Part shown: one piece after another, positions 16,655 to 25,159 of the stretch
How positions within the stretch are numbered: position 1 is the first letter of the stretch
Layout: each line of letters begins with the position of its first letter
Source: JAGWBD01 sp965197455
Lineage (GTDB): Bacteria; Chloroflexota; Anaerolineae; Aggregatilineales; Phototrophicaceae
Direction of reading: 5' to 3'
DNA length: 64,000 nt
Assembly (NCBI GenBank): GCA_965197455.1
Contig: OZ240208.1
Coordinates: 2,704,712 to 2,768,711, forward strand
Position numbers and translations under genes: made by a program
The notes under the pieces: model-generated
The model's input: only the letters and a program-made list of their open reading frames with translations
The model's database searches: none
What the model was told of the DNA's origin: nothing

Positions 16655-17662
16655 ATGGAGTTTGAGCGAGAGCTGATCGTCTTGTTTGACCGCGTTCAGC
16701 TGCGCTACTACGGTGTGATCCTCGTAGTGGCGATGTTGCTCGCCGCCAACGTGGCTGCGCGCCTGGCCCGGCGCACTGGCCGCGACCCGGAACACATCTG
16801 GGGGGCGCTGACCTGGGCCATCATCCCGGCCATCATTGGCGCGCGTTTGTGGTTCGTCTTCTTTCCACCGGCCGTGCTGGTCGACCAGGGCGTCACCACG
16901 CTCTGGATGCTGCAGAACTTTTTCGACACGCAGAGCGGCGCCATCGCCATCTGGAGCGGCGGCCTGGGGATCTTCGGCGCGGTCGCCGGCGGTCTGCTGG
17001 GCGTGCTGGTTTACCTGCGCCGCAACCAGTTGCTGGCCGGCCCCTGGCTGGACATCGCCGCGGTGGCGCTGCCGGTGGGCCAGGCGGTCGGGCGCTGGGC
17101 CAACTTCGTCAACCAGGAGCTCTACGGCACGCCCACCGACCTGCCCTGGGGCATCACCATCGACGCGGCCAACCGCATCGAGCCCTACCGCAGCCTGGTC
17201 GATTATCCGCTGGATTCCGGCTTTCACCCGCTTTTCCTCTACGAATCGCTGTGGAGCCTGCTGAGCTTTTTCATCCTGCTCAACCTTTACCGGCGCTGGC
17301 AGCAGCGGCTGCCCGGCGACGTCTTTCTCGTCTACCTCGCGCTGTATTCCACCGGCCGCTTCCTGCTGGAATTCCTCCGCGTCGAGGTCGTGCTGATCAA
17401 TACGCTCAACGTCAACCAGACCCTGGTCGGGTTGCTCTTCATCGCCTCAATCGCGCTCTTGCTGCAGCGGCGCCGTGGCGGCGCCGAAGCTTTCGAGGCC
17501 CGGCTGGCAGTAGCCGCGGAACAGGAGCGGGCGTCGCGTCACGCCGAGGAAGAAGCCCGGCTCGCTCGCGTGGCCGCCGAGGAACGGCGCAAGGCGCGGC
17601 AGCAGCCAATTCACAAGGCCCTCATGGCGCGCATCAATAAAATCCGCGGCCGCGATGCCTGA
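16655..17662 (+). CDS. lgt: Prolipoprotein diacylglyceryl transferase
   Basis: 335 residues. It transfers diacylglycerol from phosphatidylglycerol to the lipobox Cys of prolipoproteins. The Lgt signature GRWANFVNQELYG occupies residues 146-158, preceded by the IWSGGLGIFGAVAGG segment and followed by HPLFLYES. Seven hydrophobic segments fit the family. After the last helix there is an unusual Arg/Glu/Ala-rich, probably coiled-coil cytosolic tail of about 60 residues (280-335). It overlaps the DinB-fold gene by eight bases. Confidence 0.93.
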   Translation: MEFERELIVLFDRVQLRYYGVILVVAMLLAANVAARLARRTGRDPEHIWGALTWAIIPAIIGARLWFVFFPPAVLVDQGVTTLWMLQNFFDTQSGAIAIWSGGLGIFGAVAGGLLGVLVYLRRNQLLAGPWLDIAAVALPVGQAVGRWANFVNQELYGTPTDLPWGITIDAANRIEPYRSLVDYPLDSGFHPLFLYESLWSLLSFFILLNLYRRWQQRLPGDVFLVYLALYSTGRFLLEFLRVEVVLINTLNVNQTLVGLLFIASIALLLQRRRGGAEAFEARLAVAAEQERASRHAEEEARLARVAAEERRKARQQPIHKALMARINKIRGRDA

Positions 17663-18167
17663 CCCCCTGCGCAGCTCGCAGCTGGCCGCCCAGGCAGACA
17701 GCATTCGCCAGCTATGCGCGGGCGTGAGCGAGGAGCAGGCGCGCTGGCGCCCGGATGCGGAGTGCTGGTCGCTGCTGGAAGTGATCAACCATCTGGCGGA
17801 TCTGGAGCGCGAGGACTTTCGCACGCGCCTGGATTACCTGCTGCACCGTCCCGGCGAACCCTGGCCGCCCATCGACCCCGGCGTATGGGTGCAGGAGCGG
17901 GGCTACAACCAGCGTGACCTGACTGAGTCGCTGGAACGCTTCAGCGCGGCGCGCCGGGAATCGCTGGCCTGGTTGCGCGCACTGGGCTCACCTGACCTGA
18001 ACAGGTCGGAGACGGCGCCCTGGGGCGGGCAGTTCCGCGCGGGCGACATGCTGGCCGCCTGGGTCGCGCACGACCTGCTGCACATGCGTCAGCTGATTGA
18101 GTTGCACTACGCCTGGACGCAAACGCAACTGCAGCCCTACAGCGTCGGCTACGCCGGCGACTGGTAG
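17655..18167 (+). CDS. DinB-superfamily four-helix protein
   Basis: 170 residues. The DinB/YfiT-like metal-site histidines are visible in NHLADLERED and HDLLHMRQLIELH, with the W..LEVINHLAD opening typical of DinB_2. This family includes thiol-dependent transferases and damage-induced proteins of unknown activity; it is unrelated to DNA polymerase IV despite the name. It starts eight bases inside lgt, so it is co-translated with it; no functional link is obvious. Confidence 0.8.
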   Translation: MPDPLRSSQLAAQADSIRQLCAGVSEEQARWRPDAECWSLLEVINHLADLEREDFRTRLDYLLHRPGEPWPPIDPGVWVQERGYNQRDLTESLERFSAARRESLAWLRALGSPDLNRSETAPWGGQFRAGDMLAAWVAHDLLHMRQLIELHYAWTQTQLQPYSVGYAGDW

Positions 18168-18277
18168 TCCGGCGCTGTGACTCATTCCAGGAATTGTGCA
18201 AGAAACGCGGATTCCAACGCGGGATTAACTCCCCTGCGCTTTAATGTTCAGGTACCGTGTACAGGCACCGCCTTGTA

Positions 18278-20794
18278 ATGGAACCGGACGACACTATGGA
18301 CGAACCCATCGCGGAACTCGACGAAACGGTCGAGACAACTGACGAAACGATTGAACACGCGGAAGCCAACGGCGCTGCTGCGCTGCCGGAAGAAGACGCC
18401 GAAGAGGAAGAACTGCAGCCGCTGGAGCTGCCGGTGCTGCCCCTGCGCGGCATGGTGGTCTACCCCCAGACGGCCGTGCCGCTCACTGTGGGTCAGCCGC
18501 GCAGCATGAAGCTGGTCGACAACGTGGTCAACGCCGACCGGGTGATCTGCCTCGTCGCTTCCAAAGATCCGGACAATGAAACGCCTGGGCCGGACGAGGT
18601 CTTCCGCGTCGGCACCCGGGCCTCCATCCATCGCCTGTCACGCTCGCCCGACGGCACGCTGCGCCTGCTGGTGCAGGGCCTGGCGCGCGTGCGCATCGAT
18701 GAATTCGTGGAGGAGGACCCCTGGCTAAAGGCCTCCGTCACTGAAATCCCGGAGGAGCTGGACGCCGACGAGCTGGAACTTGAGGCGTTGATGCGCAACG
18801 TCGTCGACCAGTTCACGCGCATGGCCGAGCTGGTGCCCAGCATCCCGGGCGAGCTGATTTCTTCCGCGCTGAACATGGAAGACCCGCTGCAGCTGGTCTA
18901 CGCCATCGCAACCTACGTGCGCATCGAGCTGGACGAGGCCCAGAATCTGCTGGAAATCGACTCGCTCGAGGGCAAGCTGCGCCACCTGATGGCCCTGCTG
19001 GGCAAGGAACTGGAGGTGCTGGAGCTGGGGCGCAAGATCCAGACCGAGGCGCAATCCGGCATGGAGCAGGTGCAGCGCGAATACTTTCTGCGCGAGCAGT
19101 TGAAGGCCATTCAGCGCGAACTGGGCGAGAGCGACGAGCAAACGGTGGAAGTCGAAGAATTTCGCAAGCGCATCATGGCCGCCGGTATGCCCGAAGAGGC
19201 GCAGAAGGAAGGATTGCGTGAGCTGGAGCGTTTGTCGCGGTTGCCGACCGCCGCCGCCGAATACGGCGTCATCCGCACCTGGCTGGACTGGCTGACCAGC
19301 CTGCCCTGGTCGCAGCGCAGCGAGGACAAGCTCGACATCAGCAATGCGCGCGCGGTGCTGGACGAGGATCACTACGGCCTGAAGGACATCAAGGAGCGCA
19401 TCCTTGAGTACCTGGCCGTGCGCAAGCTGCGCGCTGAACGCGCCGCAGAGCAGGAAGCGCAGGAGGAACCGGCAGACCGCATCCGCCGCGACCGCAAGGG
19501 CGCCATTCTGGCTTTCGTCGGACCGCCCGGCGTGGGCAAGACCTCGCTGGGCGCCTCCATCGCGCGCGCCATGGGCCGTGAGTTCGTGCGCATGAGTCTG
19601 GGCGGCGTGCGTGACGAGGCGGAGATTCGCGGCTTCCGGCGCACCTACGTCGGCGCCATGCCCGGCCGCCTCATCCAGACCCTGCGCCGCGTCGAGTCGA
19701 TCAACCCGGTCATCATGATGGACGAGGTCGACAAGCTGGGGCGCGACTTCCATGGCGACCCGGCCAGCGCGCTGCTGGAGGTGCTTGACCCCGAGCAGAA
19801 TCATGAGTTCCGCGACCACTATCTGGACGTGGCGCTGGACCTGAGCGAGGTGCTCTTCATCACCACCGCCAACGAGCTGGAGCCCATCCCCGGGCCGCTG
19901 CGCGACCGCATGGAGATCATCCATCTCAGCGGCTACACCGAGCATGAGAAGGTCGAAATCGCGCGCCAGTATCTGGTGCCGCGCCAGATTCGCGAAAACG
20001 GCCTGCGCCGCTCCGAGATTGCCTTCGATGACGAGGCCCTGTTGCAGCTCATCCGCGATTACACGCGCGAGGCCGGCGTGCGCAGCCTCGAGCGTGAAAT
20101 CGGGCGCGCGGCGCGCAAGGTGGTCACGCGCATCGCCGAAGGTGAGCAGGACTGCGTGCAGATTGACGAGACCTTGTTGCGCGAGTTTCTGGGCAAGCCG
20201 CGCCACGGCTGGCGCGAGGAGATCGCCGAGCGCACCGACAAGCCCGGCGTGGCCACCGGCCTGGCGTGGACGCCGGTGGGCGGCGAGGTGCTCTTCGTCG
20301 AGGCGGCGCTCATGGCCGGCGGCAAGGGCTTCCAGTACACCGGCCAGTTGGGCGAGGTAATGCAGGAGAGCGCGCTCATAGCGCTCAGCTACATCCGCTC
20401 CCAGGCCGCGGCGCTGGACATCGACCCCGCGCTCTTCGAGAGCAATGACATCCACCTGCACGTGCCGGCGGGCGCGGTGCGCAAGGATGGCCCCTCCGCT
20501 GGCGTGACCATGGCGGTGGCGCTGGCCTCGCTATTGACCGGACGACCGGTGCGCAGTGAGGTCGCCATGACCGGCGAGATCACCCTGCGCGGCCGGGTGC
20601 TGCCGGTGGGCGGCATCAAGGACAAGGTGCTGGCCGCGCACCGCCTGGGCGTGGCCACCGTTATCATCCCGCACAAAAACGAGAACGACCTCGACGACCT
20701 GCCGGACGAGGTGCGCGAGTCGCTGGACTTCGTGCTGGCGGAACGCGTCGACGACGTGCTGGCGGCGTCGCTGGTAGAAGTGGAGTTAACTTGA
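18278..20794 (+). CDS. lon: ATP-dependent protease Lon
   Basis: 838 residues from ATG 18278 (a GTG at 18257 and an ATG at 18296 are alternatives; no start has a strong Shine-Dalgarno). A very acidic 45-residue N-terminal extension precedes the Lon substrate domain (about 50-245) and coiled coil. The AAA+ module has Walker A GPPGVGKT at 415-422 and Walker B VIMMDEVDK at 478. The protease dyad is Ser740 (KDGPSAG) and Lys783, 43 residues apart as in E. coli Lon. No CIRCE element is seen upstream. The 3' end overlaps the tail of the restriction cassette by nine bases, so the last few residues may be altered by that insertion. Confidence 0.97.
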   Translation: MEPDDTMDEPIAELDETVETTDETIEHAEANGAAALPEEDAEEEELQPLELPVLPLRGMVVYPQTAVPLTVGQPRSMKLVDNVVNADRVICLVASKDPDNETPGPDEVFRVGTRASIHRLSRSPDGTLRLLVQGLARVRIDEFVEEDPWLKASVTEIPEELDADELELEALMRNVVDQFTRMAELVPSIPGELISSALNMEDPLQLVYAIATYVRIELDEAQNLLEIDSLEGKLRHLMALLGKELEVLELGRKIQTEAQSGMEQVQREYFLREQLKAIQRELGESDEQTVEVEEFRKRIMAAGMPEEAQKEGLRELERLSRLPTAAAEYGVIRTWLDWLTSLPWSQRSEDKLDISNARAVLDEDHYGLKDIKERILEYLAVRKLRAERAAEQEAQEEPADRIRRDRKGAILAFVGPPGVGKTSLGASIARAMGREFVRMSLGGVRDEAEIRGFRRTYVGAMPGRLIQTLRRVESINPVIMMDEVDKLGRDFHGDPASALLEVLDPEQNHEFRDHYLDVALDLSEVLFITTANELEPIPGPLRDRMEIIHLSGYTEHEKVEIARQYLVPRQIRENGLRRSEIAFDDEALLQLIRDYTREAGVRSLEREIGRAARKVVTRIAEGEQDCVQIDETLLREFLGKPRHGWREEIAERTDKPGVATGLAWTPVGGEVLFVEAALMAGGKGFQYTGQLGEVMQESALIALSYIRSQAAALDIDPALFESNDIHLHVPAGAVRKDGPSAGVTMAVALASLLTGRPVRSEVAMTGEITLRGRVLPVGGIKDKVLAAHRLGVATVIIPHKNENDLDDLPDEVRESLDFVLAERVDDVLAASLVEVELT

Positions 20795-21442
20795 ACAGTA
20801 AACTTCACCAATAGGTTCAATATCTCGAATGTCAAACTGAAATTTTGCTGGCCTCGGTCTTCCGTTTGAGTTTCGACCTTGACGATGAATCTTCAAGAGT
20901 TTGACCATAGAATTGTCAATCTCGAAGACACAAAAACGTTCTATTTTAATGGACACCTTTCGAATACGTGATCTTGCATTACGCTCTATTCGTTCACGTT
21001 CGTATTTGGATTTGCCACCCTTCAACTGTGAGTGCCATCGTTGAAATGATCGATCTATATCGTTGAATCTCGCCTGACCTATCGCAATTATCAGCCCTAC
21101 GGATTTGTAATCTTCAATTGCTCTTAGAACTGCATTCTGGTCATTGATAATTACACCGTGCTGTACATTTCCCTTGTAGTTTACTGAGGAATGCGCTTTG
21201 AAATCCCAAGGGATTTGCCAAAATCCATCGAACTTTGTATTTCTATACTTTGGCCCAGGGAAGTTTAAAGGTGGATGTAAGCGACTTTGACACAGATGCT
21301 CAAAATAGTGGCCGATCCATTCCATTTGCTTCCACTGAAAGTCAGCAGCCTTCAATTGAAGAATTGCTTCTCGACCATCCCAGTCATATGGAAATTCTTG
21401 CAGCTTCTCAAGCAGTGGTGAAATCGTGGTCTCAGAATTCAA
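20786..21442 (-). CDS. Probable type II restriction endonuclease, PD-(D/E)XK-like
   Basis: 218 residues, not recognised by family. A PD-(D/E)XK-type site is suggested by Asp72 (KFDGFW) followed by PWDFKAHS (Asp80-x-Lys82) after an upstream acidic helix with Glu48. It lies directly 3' of a DNA methyltransferase with overlapping ends: the start is TTG 21442, with GAGG five bases upstream inside the methyltransferase end. The region is clearly AT-richer than its surroundings. Together with the neighbour this suits the nuclease partner of a type II restriction-modification system. The function is inferred; the cut site is unknown. Confidence 0.6.
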   Translation of the reverse strand: MNSETTISPLLEKLQEFPYDWDGREAILQLKAADFQWKQMEWIGHYFEHLCQSRLHPPLNFPGPKYRNTKFDGFWQIPWDFKAHSSVNYKGNVQHGVIINDQNAVLRAIEDYKSVGLIIAIGQARFNDIDRSFQRWHSQLKGGKSKYERERIERNARSRIRKVSIKIERFCVFEIDNSMVKLLKIHRQGRNSNGRPRPAKFQFDIRDIEPIGEVYCSS

Positions 21443-22277
21443 GTAACCTCATCATCCCTTCTTTCGGTTTCGCAGTCTTTCCACCCTCTTTCTTGAGACG
21501 GTAGGTCCCACTAGCTAGGCGTCTATGTATGAAGTCGAAGTATTCAGGGACAATTTCGAAACCGATATATTGCCTCTGCATTAACGCAGAAACAACGGCA
21601 ACTTGCCCACTTCCAAGAAATGGATCCAAGACCAAATCACCTGGTTCACTGGCGTAGTCGAGGATTTTGCTGACGACTTCTCGGGGCAGTTTGGTAGGAG
21701 TCTTGATTTCACCTGTCCAGTATTCGCGTTTAATGTCCCAAACATCCTCGAGATCGCGGTATCTAGCGGAACCTCCGTTATGAGAGCGTTCATCCCCAGA
21801 GAATCTGGAATTCAGGTTGAAAGTCCGCTTTCGGTCATCGATGCAGTAAAACAGACAGTGGTAGTGGGAAGTGACAAACTTGCGCCTGGTGGCCACACCA
21901 AACTGGTACTTCCAAATGATGTGGTTTATTTGTTGGAAGCCGACTTCGTCAGCGGCGATCAAGATGTCCTTTAGATTGTTCCAGCCGGAAAAAATAAATA
22001 GCGACCCGCTGGATTTCAAAACTCGTCTAGCCTGTTCCAACCATCTCCTAGAGAATTGCAGATAGTCAGCAGGCCTGATTTCGTTGTACCCATCCAGTAC
22101 ACGTGATTCTGTGCGGTTGTAATTTGAACGCTTGGCCCCGAAATTGATTGCAAAAGGCGGGTCTGTGACGATGAGGTCGCAGCTTGCATTCGGAAGCCGC
22201 TTGGCCATACCCTGAACGCAATCCTCGTTAAATACTCGATCACGGAAACCTGATTCGGGTTGTGAGTTCTTAATCAT
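21432..22277 (-). CDS. DNA methyltransferase, beta-class N6-adenine/N4-cytosine type
   Basis: 281 residues. Catalytic motif IV is DPPF (residues 39-42) and precedes the SAM motif I DPFLGSG (218-224), the order of beta-class amino-methyltransferases. The target-recognition region lies between, around RKFVTSHYH and RYRDLEDVWD. DPPF favours N6-adenine, but N4-cytosine is not excluded. ATG 22277 overlaps the stop of the upstream small gene as ATGA, and its own end overlaps the nuclease gene. Low G+C against the flanks suggests recent acquisition. Confidence 0.9.
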   Translation of the reverse strand: MIKNSQPESGFRDRVFNEDCVQGMAKRLPNASCDLIVTDPPFAINFGAKRSNYNRTESRVLDGYNEIRPADYLQFSRRWLEQARRVLKSSGSLFIFSGWNNLKDILIAADEVGFQQINHIIWKYQFGVATRRKFVTSHYHCLFYCIDDRKRTFNLNSRFSGDERSHNGGSARYRDLEDVWDIKREYWTGEIKTPTKLPREVVSKILDYASEPGDLVLDPFLGSGQVAVVSALMQRQYIGFEIVPEYFDFIHRRLASGTYRLKKEGGKTAKPKEGMMRLLEF

Positions 22278-22519
22278 GAGACTGCTCTGTACTTTGCCCA
22301 AATTCGGGCCAGCTTCGGTTCGTCGAAATTGTTCAGCCACCACTGCAACTCAGTCATGGTTTTGCCAGACACTTCTGCAGCCTGATTTAAATCATCACCA
22401 TGCTCTCTGAGCAATGAGCAGATATACTCCAATTGTTCATCAGTACCAGACTGCATTCTGGCCTCTGCTGTCATTTCTGTTTCAAACTCGCGCTTCCAGT
22501 CAACGTTGTTGGGTTCCAT
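22274..22519 (-). CDS. Small HTH-like protein heading the restriction-modification operon
   Basis: 81 residues from ATG 22519. The C-terminal half, LREHGDDLNQAAEVSGKTMTELQWWLNNF, looks like a helix-turn-helix of Fis/HTH_8 style. It overlaps the methyltransferase start by ATGA. A role as controller protein is an inference, because classical C proteins are Xre-type and this one is not recognisably so. The frame stays open upstream: a start near 22597 would add a hydrophobic segment (TFLAVTLGCIYVI), so a membrane-anchored version is possible. A TTGACA at 22597-22592 (minus) argues for the short form. Confidence 0.5.
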   Translation of the reverse strand: MEPNNVDWKREFETEMTAEARMQSGTDEQLEYICSLLREHGDDLNQAAEVSGKTMTELQWWLNNFDEPKLARIWAKYRAVS

Positions 22520-22635
22520 GTTTAGCGAGCTCACCGGTTGAGTCCCCATCTTGTCTATCACATAGATACACCCTAACGTAACCGCGAGAAATGTCAAAAA
22601 CTTGGCTACACCGTGAAACTTTGAGTCATCTGCGC

Positions 22636-22641
22636 TATACT
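22636..22641 (+). promoter_or_regulatory. Possible -10 for the PHP-AlbA_2 gene
   Basis: TATACT at the sharp composition change between the AT-rich cassette and GC-rich DNA. It would give a roughly 160-base leader before the ATG at 22807; no convincing -35. Confidence 0.35.
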
Positions 22642-22806
22642 GTGGCAACGTGGGCTTGCGCGGCGGATGCGCGCGCCGGTTCGCGTCCCGTTCCCCTGAC
22701 GCATCCACATACCTGTCCGAATACCCAGGCCGCAGCCGTCGCATCGGAATGAGTGATTGCCGCGGCGAGAGAGAAGAACCGTTTGCCTACGAGACGTAAA
22801 GCGCAG
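22642..22806 (+). other. GC-rich leader of the PHP-AlbA_2 gene, possibly structured
   Basis: No credible coding frame. Complementary arms occur, for example GGATGCG near 22665 with CGCATCC near 22700 around an internal CGCG/CGCG hairpin, and GCCGC with GCGGC further on. This may be an ordinary GC-rich leader. I did not recognise 6S, SRP or RNase P RNA signatures in it. Confidence 0.25.
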
Positions 22807-24555
22807 ATGAAGTGGTATCGCGCTGATTTGCACCTGCACACCCCCGCTTCAGACGATTATCAGGAGCCCGAAGCTTCCACTCTGGACATCCTGCGCCGGG
22901 CCGAGGCCCGTGGCCTGGATGTCATCGCCTTCACCGACCACAACACCATCGGCGGCTATGCCGCCATGATGCGCGAAATTGAACAGCTCACCTGGCTGGA
23001 AGAGCTGGGCCGCGCCCAGGCCGGGGAGAAGACCCGCCTGGCGGATTACCGCCGGCTGCTGAAGAAAGTTCTCGTGCTGCCTGGTTTCGAGTTCACCGCC
23101 ACGCTGGGCTTTCACATCATCGGCGTGTTCGCGCCGGATACGCCCGTGCGTCAGATCGAGCACGCGCTGCTGAGCCTGCACGTGCCGCCCGAGGTGCTGG
23201 AGTCCGGCTCTTCACGCGTGGGCGCTTCGTCGGATGTGCTCAGCGCCTACCGCGTCATCAACGAATCCGGCGGAATCTGCATCGCGGCGCACGTGAACAG
23301 CACGCACGGCGTGGGAATGCGCGGCGTGGATTTCGGCGGCCAGACGCGCATCGCTTATACCCAGGACCCCAACCTGCACGCGCTGGAAGTGACCGACCTG
23401 ACGAGCAAGGCGCGCGGCAGTACGCAGCGCTTCTTCTCCGGCACCAAGCCGGAATATCCGCGGCGCATGCGCTGCATCCAGGGCTCGGACGCGCATCGCC
23501 TGACGGCGACCGGCGGCAAGGATCTCAACCGCAATCTGGGCGTCGGCGACCGCGTGACCGAGGTGCAGTTGCCGGAGCTGTCCTTCGCGGCGCTGCTGGA
23601 GCTCTTCCGCAGCAATGATTTCGCGCGCTCGCGGCCCTACACGGTCAGTCGCAAGACCTACGACTACGTCGGGCTGGCGCGTGAGGAGGGCCGCAGCGTC
23701 ATCCAGTCCTTCCACGAGACGATGACGCGGCGCGGCGGCCGCCTCTACAACATCGTCGCCGACGTCTGCGCCTTCGCCAACGGAAACGGCGGCACGATCT
23801 GGGTGGGCGTCAGCTATGACAACAAGAAGGAACCCGTGGGCGTGAGCCGGGTGGCGGAGAGCACCAGGGCGCTGTCCGAGGCCATCAACCGCATGCTGTC
23901 GCCGCAGCTCAAGGTGGAGATTGACGCGCTTGAGAGCCAGGGGAAAAAGGTGGTGCGCATGCGCGTGCCGCGCGGCGAGGACAAGCCCTACGCCATCGAG
24001 GACTCCAAGATTTACGTGCGCTCGGATGTGGAGACCAGCCTGGCCGTGCGTGACGAGATCGTCAATCTGGTGCGCCAGGAACCGCAGGTTGAAGTGTCCG
24101 CAGCCGAGCCCGCGCCGGAGCCGGCAGCGCCGGCAGCAAACAAGAAAGCGGCTGTTCGTGACAACGGCGCCAGGCGGGCGGCTACGAAGGAAAGCGCTGG
24201 CGGCGTCAAACCGCCGCGCGGCGGCGTCGAGATCATCGGCACCGAGCAGCGCGATGACACGCGCTACCATGTGCTGCGCGACCTGCGCAACGGCAACATC
24301 GTCAAGAACGTGACGCGCTCGTCGGCGCGCCGGCTGTGGCACTACGCCATCACGCAGCGCGAAAGCAATCCGGTGCGCACGGGCAATGTGCAATGGCAGG
24401 GCGATATCGGTCTGGTGCGTCGCTACAAGAAAGAGGGCAAGGCGCGCTTCGACCTGGCCCAGCGCAACAACAGTAACATCCGCGTCTATTACGGCGTCGC
24501 CGAAAGCGGCATGCACGGCGTCTGGCAGGTTTTCCTCGCGGACGAGGAGAGCTGA
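22807..24555 (+). CDS. PHP phosphoesterase domain fused to AlbA_2/Schlafen-like domain
   Basis: 582 residues. The N-terminus is a PHP metal-dependent phosphoesterase (ADLHLHTPASD at 6-16, FTDHNTIGG, later IAAHVNSTH and GSDAHR). From about 285 to 425 is an AlbA_2-type domain (IVADVCAFANGNGGTIWVGV, then RVPRGEDKPYAI and IYVRSDVET). A low-complexity Ala/Pro/Lys linker (440-475) leads to a small C-terminal domain that may bind nucleic acid (about 480-582; HVLRDLRNGNIVKNVTRSSARRLW). Start ATG 22807 gives the canonical MKWYRADLHLHT. The function is unknown; the pairing suggests nucleic-acid or nucleotide signalling. Confidence 0.8.
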   Translation: MKWYRADLHLHTPASDDYQEPEASTLDILRRAEARGLDVIAFTDHNTIGGYAAMMREIEQLTWLEELGRAQAGEKTRLADYRRLLKKVLVLPGFEFTATLGFHIIGVFAPDTPVRQIEHALLSLHVPPEVLESGSSRVGASSDVLSAYRVINESGGICIAAHVNSTHGVGMRGVDFGGQTRIAYTQDPNLHALEVTDLTSKARGSTQRFFSGTKPEYPRRMRCIQGSDAHRLTATGGKDLNRNLGVGDRVTEVQLPELSFAALLELFRSNDFARSRPYTVSRKTYDYVGLAREEGRSVIQSFHETMTRRGGRLYNIVADVCAFANGNGGTIWVGVSYDNKKEPVGVSRVAESTRALSEAINRMLSPQLKVEIDALESQGKKVVRMRVPRGEDKPYAIEDSKIYVRSDVETSLAVRDEIVNLVRQEPQVEVSAAEPAPEPAAPAANKKAAVRDNGARRAATKESAGGVKPPRGGVEIIGTEQRDDTRYHVLRDLRNGNIVKNVTRSSARRLWHYAITQRESNPVRTGNVQWQGDIGLVRRYKKEGKARFDLAQRNNSNIRVYYGVAESGMHGVWQVFLADEES

Positions 24556-25095
24556 TCAGGCCCGCTTCTGCGCATCCCCAGGCAGATGGTAGCGGCTGCC
24601 AAACGCGGCTTCGTCCATGTGCCAGGGCTCGCCCGACAGTCCAATCAGCAACCAGTTGCCGGCAGCGACGCTGACCGGCTGCGCGCTCTCCAGCGACTGG
24701 ACGCATTGCGCTTCCGTCAGGCGCTGCGCCCACACGCCACGAACCTTGTACCAGGGCGTGCAGCCCGCCTGCTGCAGCACATCGAGTCCCGCCAGCTCTG
24801 GCAGCGCCTCGTCCCAGGCTCGATAGTCGCGTTCAAAGAGGTCGCGGCGCACCGGCCAACGCTCAAGCTCATTGAGCTGCGCGCGCTCCTGTCCGTCGGG
24901 ACGGTAGCAGAGCATGTCGCCTGCATTGGCCTGCAGCGGCCCGACAACGCTGTGGACTGTTCGCGCCGCGCTCAGCTCACGCGCCATCACCAGGCGTTTG
25001 CGCGGCAGCCAGAACTGAAAGCCCGCAGCCCGCAGCTCCGTATCCGTCCAGTCGCGTTGCCGCAGAATCTCGTCCGCGCCCCTTGCAGCGGTCAT
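24556..25095 (-). CDS. Uncharacterised protein with a duplicated ~45-residue motif
   Basis: 179 residues, not confidently assigned. Two similar halves can be seen: residues around 50-95 (ANAGDMLCYRPDGQ, then WPVRRDLFERDY) and 140-172 (VAAGNWLLIGLSGEPWHMDE, then FGSRYHLPG), each with an A-G-D/N-x-L...G...W...F...Y pattern. This resembles the PGDYG-type repeats found in small uncharacterised proteins. It has no signal peptide or membrane segment. Its stop abuts the PHP gene stop with no gap (convergent). A TATAGT at 25132-25127 on the minus strand may be its -10. Confidence 0.55.
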   Translation of the reverse strand: MTAARGADEILRQRDWTDTELRAAGFQFWLPRKRLVMARELSAARTVHSVVGPLQANAGDMLCYRPDGQERAQLNELERWPVRRDLFERDYRAWDEALPELAGLDVLQQAGCTPWYKVRGVWAQRLTEAQCVQSLESAQPVSVAAGNWLLIGLSGEPWHMDEAAFGSRYHLPGDAQKRA

Positions 25096-25159
25096 GGCGG
25101 CGGGACCTCTTCACCCATCTGCCGGACTATACCATTGCCGCGCATCCGCACAGCGTCGC

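Noticed and set aside
18168..18277. CIRCE or other heat-shock operator before lon
   Set aside because: No TTAGCACTC inverted repeat or similar element is present in the gap.
22642..22806. 6S, SRP or RNase P RNA in the leader before the PHP gene
   Set aside because: None of the conserved cores of those RNAs could be found by eye.
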